A stretch of 64,000 bases of DNA from Massospora cicadina (GCA_022478985.1 JAKSZP010009511.1:1-64000); one strand, 5' to 3'. Shown: positions 48,600-61,190, counted from the stretch's first letter. A program made the numbers and translations. Notes: generated by a model from the sequence alone, not told the origin.

Positions 48600-49920
48600 A
48601 TTTCAATAGTATGGTGTCAATTATGGCAACAACAAAAGGTCAAACCTTATTGTCTTTTACTTCAAAAAATTTTGTTAAAGCCAAATTTTTTGCTTTAAAA
48701 ATTTTAAAAAACCAGCCATTGAATTTGAGCCATTGTGATATGATGTCAATGCATTTACACGCTGCTGCCCCAGTATGGGGTGTTGGTGCAACGCCTTCTA
48801 GCATATTTTAGCCGCTGCCAAAATGTGTCTGGGCTGACTCCACTAGCCCTCCTAAAGCGACTGACATTATGTCCCGCCTCAGGACTTGGCCTACCACCTT
48901 GCAAGCTCCTGGGCGGTTATCCATAGTCCCCTAGTGCTCCATCAAAACACCCTGAATTTTGGCCTTTGGGTCAAGTAAGAAAATCTCTTCCCTTACACTA
49001 GTGCAGCCATCATTGAGATGGCTATGGCAGTGCATAAGCTCTCCATATTTATTGAGTCTCTACTTTAAGGGGTATTTCAACCTGGAATTTGCTTCTAAAC
49101 CCATGCAAATGCAGCTGCTAAGCTGCCCTTAATTTTTAAATAAATCCTAATTTCAACCATTTGAACATGGCTCCTGGATGAAGCCACTCTTGTGGATCAG
49201 TTTTCTAGGTTATCCTCCCATCTCTCCACTGAACACGTTCACCACAAAACCATGGAGAGTTTGACTGCTTATGGAGCTGACTCTGTGCTGCAATTCATGG
49301 TTCCAAATGGTGTGGATCATTTGGCAGGGCCTAATGCTTTTGCAATGATCCACCCTTTTTATAATGACACCCACCTCACAATTCCCCCGCACCATGATCA
49401 GATCCACACCTGATCATCCTTTTTGGGTGCATGTCAAAAATGGTCACGCCATCTGTTGCCTGTACTTTAAACTTGATCATTTGAAGAGCATGTGCCCAGC
49501 AATTTCCGCTGCAACTGCATCTGCTGCTCCCCTTCCAGAATCAGCCTTGCTGCTGCCTTAATGAAATGGTTCAAATGAAGCTCAGTTCTTCCTCCCCTAA
49601 TACAACCAATGTGAAGACTGCTCCCAGAGCGCCAAGCAATCATAGTGCATCAAATAAAATTATTTACAAGAAGGTTGCTGCTCAGGTTTCAACTGAGTTG
49701 TCATGGTTGACTAATTGCAAAAATCAGTTCTGGTAACACCTCCAACTCCTGTTGGTGGCCCAGTGCTTGCCAAATCAAATCCTTTTAAGGCTCTTGAATG
49801 AATTAATGATGCAGATCAGGCTTATGGAATAAGGCCTGATATTGCCTGAAATTTCTTTGAAAACTCCCATGGATTGACTCCCACCACCATTATTGCTCTC
49901 AAAACAGGTTTTTAAATTAA
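48600..49920 (+). pseudogene. ORF1 remnant of a second LINE type
   Basis: The plus strand holds a broken frame with MESLTAYGADSVLQFMVPNG at 49250-49310. DPFWVHVKNGHAICCLYFKL at 49410-49460 leads into a CCHC-like knuckle (CLYFKLDHLKSMC, with Phe for the second Cys), and SNPFKALE-INDADQA follows near 49770-49820. This order (nucleic-acid-binding block, knuckle, then an NPFxALxE-type linker) resembles LINE ORF1 proteins of early-diverging fungi. It is unlike ORF1 of the two full-length LINEs here. No ORF2 was found after it; element G1 begins at 50287. Confidence 0.5.
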
Positions 49921-51219
49921 TAAATCTAAAAAATAAAAATGACTGTTGAAGCAGCTGCTGCCCAAGCCAACAATCTCCTCCACTAGAATCTCCATAAGCG
50001 ATGATACCTCTTTGTGAGGGTATTATCATACCTAAATTCCCCAAATATTTCCCTGAAAATGCCAAATATGAAATTGAGGAGCTCACGTTTGCTGTGAGCC
50101 GCTCTTGCATTTATGGAGTAAGATCTTCTCTTATTAATCCTAAAGTATACCCAATCCTATCAGCGCATCAATTATTTTACTTGTCTGCCTGCACTTATTG
50201 CAGTTGCTGAACATCAACTTGTTCAGTATGTCAAGGCAATGTATACTGCTGGCCTCATTAGTGAAGAAAACCCGCTCCTAAACCTCTGTCAGACAATTAG
50301 ATAACCAGCTAGTACACAAGAATGATTTGGCGGTAAATAAGTATGACATTAGTCATAATTGCCAGTACAATTCTCGGCAGAACCCATTAGGTTGGAGTAA
50401 TAATTCTACTCTTAATCTCCAGATAAATTTTTTGGATTATAGAGCGCAAACTCTTTTGATCCTCCGGCAAAATATCCCAACTCCCTGGGAAGTCCCCCCA
50501 AGCACCAGCTTGAATTTGGTGCAAGTTCCTAAGGGAAAGCCACCCCCTTTGATAGACCTGAAGGGGGTTCAGGGGGATGAAAATATTTTTCACAACAATC
50601 AACAACTAAGAGAAAGTAATCAGTTGAATACAAACATTCTACAGATAGCTAATTGGTGCAATTATATTAAAATGCTGCTATATGGTTACGCCATCCCGCC
50701 AATGATCCAACCCCTACAAAAAAGCCTTATCAAGGTGTAAAGGACCTTGAGAGGCCTGATTGGCTCAATTTGCATTTACCTAATATGAGCAATCTCCCGC
50801 CTATTCTGAATTCCGCCACCCTTCTCATTTTTAGCCCAACTAACCTTAAATACAAAGAGTTGACATTATATTAAAAGATTTCTTTATAATTTTAAGTTTT
50901 GGATTTAATAAAATCTCTATCAAAATTATAGGATCATATTTTACTACAAGTACTATATTTAAATACACCTTGTGGTTACGTGTCTCCCCTATTATCTTAA
51001 ATAGCAGTTGAGAGTTGTAAGACTTTTATTAATACAAGGATGGCCGACCAGGGGACAGACACATCTGATATGTAGGAGCAGGGAAAGCGGAAAACAGGAA
51101 CGGGAAGAGAGCGCAAAACAAAGGAACTCAAAAGATACGACTTGGCACACTTTGGTGTGGCTGGGGGGCCACGGGTGGTGGGTGACTAGACCTTGAGTGG
51201 TATGGCAACTCATGGGCTA

Positions 51220-54200
51220 GCAGGGTGTACCACCTATGAATATCGTGAGGTTTTCAATGTCATAATGAAGGAACCAGATTGGAATCCAGGTGCCCATCCG
51301 TTTCTTCCATTTGTATTGGAGTGAGCCAAACAGCCAGGCTTGAAAATGGTTAGCCAAATGGCTGTGGAACCTGATGATAGCTTGGTTAAAATTGTGGAAG
51401 ATCCCGTTGAAGGCGTCAAGCGTAATTGTGTGAATGGACCATATTGCAATGCACACAATTAGAGCCCTCAGTGTCTGGGGGATAGGTGAGGCCATGTTGA
51501 GTGCCATGATATCGCGGGATAGTCGGAATTTGGTTGTAGGTGATTGTTGAAACAAGTGCATCACGTTGGCCCAGATATGCGCAGATGGCGGGCACTCTTC
51601 CAGGCGGTGTGCTAGTGTTGGGTCCGCCACAGATGGCGCATGTCTTGAACATTGAGAAAGTACAGTCAGCTGTTCTATATGTACGGCGCATGTATTGCCA
51701 CATTGTGGAGCACACTTGTGGGGATAGGAGGGGACAGGTGACGAGATTCCACACCTGTTTTTGGGTGTGCAAGTCATATGGGACGTCTTGGTGATCTAGG
51801 TAGTCAACCCTGGACAGAGGGAAGGGTGGTAATGGGTCAGGTACATTAGACATCGTTTGTCCTCTGTGGAGTTGCACATAGCAGTTTGAGGGTGAGTGTC
51901 TTCGGATTGCTGTGCATAGGAGAAGCTCAATCCCCTTGTCTTAAGTTGTATAGGATGCGTTCAAAATACTAATTGGTGTTGTGCGGTTAAGTGGAGTTTG
52001 AGTGTGTTACAAGGTACTTCATCAGGGTTGCTGGGTTGTAGGGGGACCTCAGATGTAGTGCCTTTGCAAAATTGGTTTGGGCTGCCTTGGCCCAGTGGGG
52101 GGATGGTGGGTTGGGTGACGTCGTGGAGGTTATCCATGAGCCTAAGATTTGCATTGCTCTTTCCGTGAAGTTGAGCAGCCCCATCCCGCCTCTCTTCTGT
52201 GGGCCGTAAATGGTCTCCAGCCTGACAGGTGCACGGTATCCAGACCATAGCCAGTTCTGCAGGAGCTTGTAGACTGCGTTGGTAAATTTGGCGGAGAAGG
52301 GGATCGCGTGGGCAGCAAACCATACTTTGATAGGATCAGGGAATTGGCTAACACAACTCTTCCGGTTAGGCTGGCTTTACTCCTCCGCGTACATGTCATT
52401 CTTTTTGTGATGTTGTACAAAATGTTGGTTTTTATGGTGTCAAGTGCTTATCCACCAGCTTCGAGCCATATGCCCAGATGATGGACTGGGTTGGTGGCAG
52501 GGTGGTGTGCAAAGGGTAAGCACAGTGGTTTTACTGGCTTGGATCTTTGTTGTGTGGTTGGATGTGTGGTTGGTTGGTTTGTGTGGTGGTGGGGAGGGGT
52601 GGGGCCCAGTTTGAACTGAATTTGCCATTTATATTTACCTCTGTTTTCTGTTTTTTCAGCATGGCGTTACTCACTGACTCATATTGGTGAATAATGCGTT
52701 CAATCGCTCTGGCATCCCTATTGCTTGAGACTCCAACAACGCAGTCATCAGTGAAGGCTAGCATTTAGGTTGGTGGTTGTCCCTCCAACCTGATTCCGGT
52801 GAGCTTTGAGTTTGCAATGCGGAGGAGGGGTTAAGGGTAAAATTGTATATTAGGGGGCTGAGCGGGTCACCTTGTTTAAGGCCCCTTTGGGGGGTGATGG
52901 TGTCAGTTAGGAAACCTGGGCCTCTGATTGCAAACTTGGCTTAGCGCGTTAGGAGGAGAGCCCAGTTTATGAAGCGGGGTGTTAGGTTGAAGGCCTTCAA
53001 ACATTGTTCTAGGTATCCCCAGTGTACTTGGTCGTATGCTTTCTTTTGGTCAAGGAAAGCAAGGGCGCCTGTGGGGTTAGCTTGGCAGATGTTGGCAATT
53101 GTGTGGATGTTATCCCAAATTGAGCGACTTGGGATGAATCCAAATTGATGGGGGAGAGGGTTGTCTGAGCAATGCAACCCAGACGTTTGGCTAAGATTTT
53201 AGTTAGTATTTTAGTGTCAGTATTGGTGAGAGCAATTTGGTGCCAGTTGTTTAGATCTGCCTGGTCTCCTTTTTTTAATAGTGTGACCACATATGCGTCT
53301 TGGCCACCAGGTAGAAGGGATGTGTCTTCCAGGCACTTATTCATAGTTGCCAGTAGTATTGGTGCGATATGTTTAAAGTATTTTTTGAAAAATTCATATG
53401 GGAGGCCATCAGGCCCAGGGCACTTGTTGCGTGGGGTTGATCTTATTGTCTCCCATAGTTCATCTTTAGTTATGGGTGCTGCAAGGTCTGGTTGGCCAGC
53501 TATAGTGTCAATATTAGCGGATGATAGAAATTTTTCAATTTTGTTAGGTGATGCGAAATCCGCCATGTACAGGTCAGTGTAAAAGCAGTGTAATTCAGCT
53601 GATATTTCCGATGGTGTGGATGCCATTGTGTCATCCGTTCAGCAGACCTGTGTGCAGGTCGCCATCTTTGAAATTGGTTTAAAGCGGCGGAAAAATTGGG
53701 CTGTGTGAGTTTCTCCAGATAAAATGTATCTTGATTTGTAACATATCTCGGTGTAGTGCTGGTGTTTCCTAAAGAGAGAGTTTACCTGTGTTGATAGCTG
53801 GAACCACAGGCGACCCCATTGGGGGGTGTATCCCTCGTGAGGTGTGTTGTTTTCTAAGTGTTGAAGCTGTCTGATAGCCTTGTTGATTGTCATGGACATT
53901 GCGGCTGTTTTTCTGGAGTTTAGGTGGCAGGTTTTCTTGGTTGCACAAGCCTTGAATATTTCCCACTTGTCAATAGGATTCCCATCGGGTGTTTATCTTT
54001 CTTGCTGTGTTGTTAGCACCATCTCAATCCAAAGTTTAAGCTCCAGAAGGTGGATGGTGCTCGGGTGAACTCTGTGCCAGGTTGGTGGTTTTTTGTATTT
54101 TTCTGAGGACAATGGAACTATCAGACCATTTGATGGTCAGAGAAAGGGATAATTGTTGTTGTAAAGTTTGATACTTGGTGCTGGAAGTCTATAGGGGCGA

Positions 54201-54850
54201 GCATCAGGTCAATCCAGGTCATTGAGACCAGCTGGTTATTGTTGTGGTGGGGTCTCATCATGTTGGCCAGGGTGGGGGCTTGTTTGGGAATGGTGCCGCA
54301 TAGGCCTAACGTTGCCTTTAGTATGCATAGTTCCATGTGGCCGCGGGGTATAGCCCTAGACTTGAGCCAGTGGTCAGTATTGGTGTTAAGCCAGCAGTTG
54401 AAATCTCCCGCGAAAAACGTTGCCTTAGAGAAATGGATTGAGAGGATATTGGAAAAAAACTTTTGGCGGTCATTCAGATCATTTGGGGCATACACACATG
54501 CCACGGCAAAATTTTCTCCATTCCACTCGAGGTCCGCTAGGAGCAGCCATCCCTCCAGGTGGGAGGATGTGCTTTGGATTTTTACTGGAGGGTTACAGTT
54601 TGTTCAAATTACCATCCCACAATGGTATGTAAAAAAGGACTTGGCGGAAGGAGCATGGTTGACCATGACTCCTCCTCCCCGGTGGACAGTGGGGTTCTTG
54701 GATGGCCAAGATGTCCATGGGGATATTGCGCAGGAAAGCCATTCTTTTGGCCCAGGATGTGGGGGCCTTGGCTCCCGCAATGTTGAGCGTCCCTATGTTG
54801 ATTGCGTTATTCTGCACATTAGGAACGCTGGGGTGACCCACTGAGGTCAC
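51220..54850 (-). pseudogene. LINE copy 2 ORF2
   Basis: The endonuclease (complement of 54121-54850) keeps all key motifs: INIGTLNIAGAKAP, DILAIQEPH, VYAPND, FAGDFNCWLN and the final SDH in PFSDHQMV. Reverse transcriptase (complement of 52740-53626) has KCPGPDGLPYEFFKKYFKHI, AFLDQKKAYDQVHW and AFTDDCVVGVS (FTDD in place of FADD). The C-terminal zinc motif region (complement of 51416-51877) has lost continuity by a frameshift after CAICGGPNTSTP. A few stops remain, for example at 52940, so the protein is not intact. Confidence 0.85.
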
Positions 54851-54887
54851 CCAGTTCCTTATTGCAGGTCATACTGTGAGTATGGGG

Positions 54888-56340
54888 TCAACTAGCCAGA
54901 TTTGTTCCAGTGTGTTGATTGGCGGCCTTGGTGCTGGCATTGTTCGGTTTCTTCTGTCTTGGATTACTCTGTGGATTTTGGGTCTGGCGTGGGTTGGCTT
55001 TTGCCCCAATATCAAAATTTTTTTTGCTGCTTGCCTGTGGGTTTGATGGGCAAAAACTAGGAGTTGGGGTGGTTGGGTCCTGTGCATAGGTGTTGTCACA
55101 TTGTGATTGGCTGAAGTGGTCTCCCATATCATCTTCCATCACATGTGATTGGCTGGGAGGATCCCCAGTGGTGCAATGTGGATTTGCTCCCGCTTGTGTG
55201 GAGGTGTTTGATTGGTTGTGTCCAAAAAATTCGTCATTTTGGTTGTGTTGGGTTTTATGTGGGGGATTTGATTGGTTATTCCGCTGTGCTACCATGGCAT
55301 CCGCCTGAATATGTTCCGTGGAAATTGTGGTGTGAGTTTGGGTCTCAGCAGCGGAACTCGCAGCCTGCTTGTGGGTGGTCTGTGTGCGACGGTGGTCCTT
55401 GCATGAGACAGGCTCAACCAAAGCAATATCAGCTCTTTTGCCCCAATAGAAGGTAAAAGTGGAGTCCTTAATTTTGCCAAAAGTTGGGCTTGTTTCATCC
55501 ATATTGTCCTCACAAAATTCCGGTGCTCCAATCCCACACTTGACGGGGCATGCATGGTCTTTGTGGCCTATTGCTGAGCAGAATTCGCAGATAGGTGGGG
55601 TGTGTTCTGGTGTGATACAGAAGGGGCGGGATACGCTGCCATTGAGGAGGTTGATGGTTGCCTTGCGGGAATGAGGGTGATGTCCTCTGCCACGTCCTGA
55701 TCTGGTTCAATAATGGCTATTGCCTTTCCTGTGCACAGGTGGGGCAGTAGGGGGAATTTTTCAAATTTGAACTGTTTGATTACTCTGTAACCTTTGAGGC
55801 CCCCGCGGAGTTTGTCCGCGAGGATATTATGGTGCACAGTGTTTGGGAGTCAGTCAAATATGATGAATAGGTCAATTGCCTCATTCCATTGCATGCGCAC
55901 CATGCGGATGGTGTGGTCTTCATTGTTGATTTTTATGGAGAATTTAATTTTTACTGCTTCTGCCACTTCTTTCACGGACATGAACCTGACGTCCACCCAT
56001 CCTCTGTGTAGATTTTTATAATTTACTGAGACAGTGTTTGGGAAAGTTGTGGAGAAGGCCTCCCCCATTTTTTCCCATTATTCAAGGGAAGTATCGCCGA
56101 CCATAATTTCTAAGGCCATGCTCAAGGGAGGACAAGGGTTGGGAGTGTTCTATTTTGGTATATGCGCCCATTTATTGCAGGAATTTCAAAACTCTGGGTG
56201 CAGTGCTGTACTCACCCTTTTTGGTGGGAGGGTGTGTCAGTGTTCCACTGGGGCATTTTCCCCGATGGGTTGGGGGGGGCTTCAGGCCTTTCGTGCTGGC
56301 CACTTTTGCCTAACTGGTATTGTTGCGGACAAATTCGCTC
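54888..56340 (-). pseudogene. LINE copy 2 ORF1
   Basis: Complement of 56354-55850 gives the N-terminal domain. The region at 55568-55837 has GYRVIKQFKFEKFPLLPHLC, then a finger (CEFCSAIGHKDHACPVKC in a shifted frame near 55530-55585), and 54888-55502 gives the Asn/Gln/Thr-rich tail with QNDEFFGHNQSNTST. It has the same domain order as copy 1. One stop separates the N-terminal domain from the next block at the same place as in copy 1 (after FIIFD), which suggests that the shared ancestor already had it or that an unusual junction lies there. Confidence 0.78.
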
Positions 56341-56509
56341 ATATTCCTGGTTGATTGTCAATCTCAGAGAAATTGCGTAGAATCGTGTTACTAAAAGTGA
56401 TAATAACAGGAAAGAAAAGCTTGAGTTGTAAGACTTCTATGCCTGCTAATATATCGAATTTTGTGCAAAAAGCATTGGCAAGCATCAACTCTGCCATGAT
56501 TCCAACAAG

Positions 56510-56527
56510 TGGTTCTCACTACATGAT
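56510..56527 (+). other. Primer-binding site of element G1 (degenerate)
   Basis: TGGTTCTCACTACATGAT begins three bases after the LTR end. It agrees with the shared motif except T for G at position 5 and the last four bases. Confidence 0.6.
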
Positions 56528-56589
56528 ACTGTGCACCACAAATTTTCACTAAAAATGGAACTTTTTGGGGGATTAACCCTCTCAGCCTC

Positions 56590-57916
56590 CCTGCTGCCAC
56601 TGAGCTAAGGTTACCTGCTTTGGAACATCAGCTAGCCAGTGCTCTGTCTCTACTTAAAACAGTTGAACAGCACACCACTTCATTTAACCCTAAAACCCCC
56701 TTCTAAGATAATTCTACCCCAGATGAGGGTAGCATTGCCTCATTCCTCTTTATTATTGAATTGGCTATGGAAGGCATGACTGACCATCACAAAATCAAGT
56801 ATATCCTTTCCCATTTTAGCCAAACATCCCAAGGGATAATAGTTCCATACATGGACACCCTTAATACCCAATCAGAGGTCAAAGAAATGCTTTTGAATGA
56901 ATTCATCTCACCGCAGAGTATAAAGAGAAGGTAGCAGGTCTTTATGCGCCTTAGCCTAAAAGGGGAGAATCAGTTGCTTCCTTTGTTGATCGGTTCTACA
57001 GTGAAGCCCAGCCCCTCTTACTTGCAAAAATGCTGCCTTGTGATGACTCCGTTGCTACCATTCTGAGTGGTTTGACTTTTGACCCTTCCCTAGCAAGCCA
57101 ATTATCTCAATTAAACGTCATTTCTGGAACAGAGGTGATGTAAAGAAGGCTTTATTGGAGGTTTCAGAGCTTTATGAAGTTGAGATCACCCAAGGTGTGG
57201 GGTTGAAACCTCAAGCCTCAACCATTTAAATTCTCTCCAATGTAGCTAGACAGAAGGAGTCCACGATAACTTTCCTTACCTCTCCAGTGCTCATCATCAT
57301 CCCAAAGCCTACTCCAGTGAGGCGACTTAAAATAGATTTCCCTCCATCACAGGAGGTTGGAAAGAGCACTATAGATGACAGGGTCATGTTCACTTACATC
57401 ACTTGCACCGCCAGTTCGTCCTGTGCAGTCAGTTGATATCTTAGCTCAGGCCACGCTCGCCCCTAAGGGGTTCATCACTGTGGTTCCACCCTCACGTCCT
57501 TCCAAGCCGCAGTCCATAACAGCCACGGCATCTTCCCTTGCTGCGCTCATACTGAAAACTTCTCACCAAGAGCAGACAAAAGTTGTTAAAACTTCGCTAA
57601 TTTCTCCAAAGGTAAAAAGGGTAGTTGAGCATTAAAAGGACATCTCCTGTGACCAGTAATGGCCTGACTCACACTACCCTACTATTGAACCTCTGAGTTT
57701 CATAGAGACCCCTCTGATGATGAATCTGAATGAGGTTGCAAAGATGTTGGACATTATGTTCTAGGTGCCCCAGTTGAAGTTGGGATATCAGATCAGTTGA
57801 ATCCTGAAAGAATTGATATGGCCATGATACACCGTGGAACCTATCTCTATCAAGTGCCGAGGTGTTTTGTGGTTATTGATATCTCCAGTGATGCTGACCA
57901 GGCCATTGTTGCGCTG
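56590..57916 (+). pseudogene. Element G1 gag (interrupted by G2)
   Basis: LEHQLASALSLLKTVEQHTT near 56620-56670 and ELAMEGMTDHHKIKYILSHF near 56760-56820 form the helical start and capsid core, as in E and G2. 57375-57635 is a proline/serine/threonine-rich linker. DDESE...VGHYVLGAPVEVGI near 57725-57790 corresponds to DDESEGGGEDRGHYVLGAPY of G2. The sequence ends in SSDADQAIVAL exactly where the LTR of G2 starts; in G2 the same peptide continues (NDADQFIATLIRPNQ). Confidence 0.75.
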
Positions 57917-58593
57917 TGTCAGACAATTACAAGTCTGATATTATAATAGTGTTTTGGCTCATAATTTGGACAAAATCGGCCTAAAGACCCTGGCCAATTC
58001 TTGGTGAAATCCTTAAAATGGGACAATAAAACTAGTAATAACTCTCAGCCAATTACCCCAAAGTTGGGTAAACAAATTGTGCTGACTATGAGGAGAATTC
58101 AGGAGAGCCCATTAAAGGCTCCTCCCCATGCCACCACTAATATAGTGCAACCTACCCCGCAGAGGCTGGCCCTTTTTAAAGGGTCAGAAGGGGCGTTAGA
58201 AGGTAAAAATATCTCATGCCCACTGATTGGGTGAAATTGATTAAATTGATAGCTCACGTTCACATCCTATCAAAAATCGACTTCCCATCAGTCACTTTAT
58301 AAAAATGAGGCGAGCTTTTTAAGATATAATAGGTCAAATCACCATATTTTCTAATTTGGAATTTACTAAGCCATTTGAATTTTGAGCCTTGCCAACTTAA
58401 ATAATAATTATAAACTTATTTAAGGGGATTCATTTATTACCTCCCACGAGGCCTAATAAATATACAAAAAACACCAACTTATTAGTTTATTGTGTTTATT
58501 TATTTTTAAAATTTCTGTGGTTTCATTCCCCAATTTTGTTGGATTTAAGAGGAAAAAGCACCAGCGAGCATCTCAACAATAAAAAATCCAACA
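57917..58593 (+). repeat. 5' LTR of element G2
   Basis: It begins TGTCAGACAATTACAAGTC and ends AAAAAATCCAACA, three bases before the primer-binding site at 58596. The frame at 58001-58234 lies inside it and is not a gene. Confidence 0.8.
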
Positions 58594-58639
58594 AGTGGTT
58601 CTCATTACAGGGGACCTGTATACCACCAAAATCCTGTTA

Positions 58640-60139
58640 ACATGACAATTAACTTGGAACTAAGGATATCTGCATTGGAGCAACAACTAGACATTGCTTT
58701 GTCTCGCCTCAAAAGGCTTGAGCAGCACTCATTGCAAGGCCCTTATGGGGCCTCCCTTGGTATATATAACCCCCTTTTAGGGATAAGTTTACATCAGGAG
58801 AGGAAGTGTTGCTTCTTTCCTCTTTATGTATGAAGTTGGTATGGAAGGGGCAACGGACCACCTTAAGAATAAAGCACCTCCTTCCATGCTTAATTCATGG
58901 CACTCAAGAGATAATGGTTTTGCACATGGCCACCCTCAGCACCTGGGTGGAGGTGAAACAAGCACTCATTTAGGAATTCAATTTCCTAAAAGTTTGAACA
59001 GGCAAAAACAGGCCTTTATGTGCCTTAGCCTGCAACAGGGTGGATAAATCGCCTCTTTTGCTGAACGCTTTTACATAAAAGCTCACCCACTATTGCTTTC
59101 AAAAATGCTACCCTTAGACGATGCTATTGCGGCTATCTTGGCTGGCTTGGCATCCCATCCCTCCTTGGCAATGCACCTCTCTTCTGTAAATTGTTCATTT
59201 AGAAATTTATAGGATATTAAGGAAGCTTTGCTAGAGGCGGCTGAACCTTATGAACTTGATCCTATCAGGGGTCTTTGAGACAAGCATCTACGCTGACAAA
59301 TTTAACCTCTACTATGGCTGCTTCTCTCTGAAACCTGCCCCTATGGAGTTGCCATCACAAACTGCTTCTTATTCCCATAACAATAATCAGATGGTAATGG
59401 CTGTGACGAGGCAGTGCTCCCCTCATCTTCAGCTCCAAAGACCCAAATAATGAAAGCAGTCGTTCCTTTAACTTGCCAAATTTTTCTCCAGAGCAGTCGT
59501 CTCAAGTGGTTCAAAAGCCTGCTCCAGAATCTAAACCCTTTTATTGGGTGCAAATCGCCCCCAATAATGATGGGTTACATGATCCAGTGATAAAATCCAA
59601 GCTGCTTGTTTCACAAAAACACACATTGAACGATCTATAGCTGGTGTAGAAGAAGAATCCCCCTCACGACGCTATTTTCCTCAACCTCTCAGCCAGCTAA
59701 CTCTAGTTTGAGACTTTTCTCCATGATGCAGCACAAACCCCCTACTTTAAAGGTCAGAGATTGATCTGTGAAAATTTTCACGTCTCCTCCAAAAGCTAAT
59801 AAGGTAAAGGAGCCATCCCAGAACCCATCATCCCCTGTGGCATCCTTAACCTGCATTGATAATCCCTCTGATGACGAGTCTGAAGGGGGTGGTGAAGATA
59901 GGGGTCATTATGTCCTAGGAGCCCCCTATAAATTGGAGATACCTAACAGGTTGAACCTTGATAGAGTGGATTGGTCTAGGATCCCCCGCCAAACTTACCT
60001 CCGTCAAGTATTGAGGAGTTTTGAGATCATTGGCACTGCCAATGACGCTGACCAGTTTATTGCCACCTTGATCCGCCCAAACCAGTATGTTCATACCCTG
60101 CAGTCTATCCAGGAGATATACCCTGAGACAGTTAAATGA
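58640..60139 (+). pseudogene. Element G2 gag
   Basis: It starts MTINLELRISALEQQLDIAL (58642), a helical heptad-rich segment likely to form a coiled coil. The capsid core follows in broken frames (58830-59080; RQKQAFMCLSLQQGG near 59000). The best open block, 59768-60139 (123 codons), holds an acidic DDESEGGGEDRGHYVLGAPY and LRQVLRSFEIIGTANDADQF, the segment preceding protease. Several stops disable it. Confidence 0.75.
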
Positions 60140-60179
60140 CATGCATCTACTCTCCAATTAAAGAAGGTTCTCTATCTAC

Positions 60180-61190
60180 CCCCAACTTGGGTGAAACTTT
60201 AACTGAAGTGAAAGTTGTAGTCAATGGAGTGCGGGTTAGGGCTATCCTTGACACTGGGTCCCCAAAAACGTTGTTTTGTCAAAACTCATTAAAAAGTTTA
60301 AACTGGCCCCCATTTTAAACTACACTCAAGAATTTGGGACTGCAGGTCCAAACAACACCTGCGCCATCAGGGCGTACTCTTCTCTGCTTATCCGTTTTTG
60401 GGAAGCTCATCTTGTCAACTCCAGCGGTAGCCCTTACTAACAATACCTATGATCTACTCATTGGTACCCAGTTCATGATTGAGTATGAGGGTATTATTAC
60501 TTGAAGCAGGGTTATCTCTTCTTGCTAAAATATGAGGTTCCTCTGATTTTGACCAATGAGGAGCTTAGTAAAAGGATTATGTTTGCATAGCTGAGTATCC
60601 CTCTTACGCTTTATCCCTACATTATACCACAGCAGGACAACATACCAAACTGTTGTATCAATCAGTGGACGCCCTAGAATGTATCCTTTTCTATGCTTCT
60701 GAAGAGGTGGTCATCAAGGCTGGTGAACAAATGGTAGTTGACAAAAATATTACCGTGCAAATCCCACACAACTGCCTACTGCACCTAATTAGCATTGATG
60801 GAGTTAGTTCTTTGGAGCCCAAATCTTTTCTTGGCGTGCTAGACCCTGCCTATCAATGACCTATCAACATTCTGTTTGGGAATCTCTTTAAGAAGGATGT
60901 GATTGTAAAAAAGCATTATGAAATCAGAAGAGGCATGCGGATTCCTCTTGAGGAAATAAAGCAAGTTCACTGTATTATCTATGGAGGATATGGTGTTGGG
61001 AATTTCGCTGAATTCTCTTGTCTTCAGAGATTCTACTCCATCAGTTCCCCAGCTTCGTCAGATAGAGAGCTTAATTTATCTCAATATATCAATATTAATA
61101 AGAAAGATCAGCCTCATCCCGATCAATTTATTGAAGGTTTGATTGTACAGCGATTAATTAGCATTGGTAGATTATGAACCAAATCAAAAC
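60180..61190 (+). pseudogene. Element G2 protease and linker
   Basis: VVVNGVRVRAILDTGSPKTL at about 60208-60267 contains the LDTGS retropepsin active site, then a YDLLIGTQFMIEYEG segment near 60450-60490 that completes the fold. The linker VVIKAGEQMVVDKNITVQIP (about 60710-60770) and the LLHLISIDGV block match element E. A degraded block with EGLIVQRLISIG follows to about 61180. Confidence 0.78.

Larger units (their letters stand above)
51026..56422 (-). mobile_element. LINE retrotransposon copy 2, full length, inverted
   Basis: Same family as 36196-41600 and nearly the same length. It is flanked by GAGTTGTAAGACTT (51012-51025 and 56423-56436), a 14-bp target duplication. The 5' end (AAGCTTTTCTTTCC) is at 56422; the 3' end, with GTCCCCTGGTCGGCCATCC and the short tail TTGTATTAATAAA, is at 51026. 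It is inserted in the 5' LTR of element G1. Frames are broken, but different positions are broken than in copy 1. Confidence 0.93.
50287..56507 (+). repeat. 5' LTR of element G1, split by LINE copy 2
   Basis: The LTR starts TGTCAGACAATTA at 50287, like the LTR of G2 at 57917 (TGTCAGACAATTACAAG). It runs to 51025, is interrupted by the LINE, and resumes after the duplication to end TTCCAACA at 56507. Total LTR length without the LINE is about 0.81 kb. The GTGCAAGTTCC block near 50519 corresponds to GTGCAACCTACC near 58146 in the G2 LTR. Confidence 0.7.
57917..61190 (+). mobile_element. Ty3/gypsy element G2, 5' part, inserted in G1
   Basis: The 5' LTR is 57917-58593 (TGTCAGACA...AATCCAACA, 677 bp). 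The primer-binding site TGGTTCTCATTACAGGGG is at 58596-58613, then gag, protease and the pre-reverse-transcriptase linker up to about 61190. Reverse transcriptase is not present; element H follows. The LTR start resembles that of element E (TGTCGGACATTTACAA), so E, G1 and G2 form one broader family. Confidence 0.78.

Noticed and set aside
50327..50740. 137-codon open frame on the plus strand
   Set aside because: It lies inside the 5' LTR of element G1, has no domain, and the corresponding part of the G2 LTR does not keep the frame.
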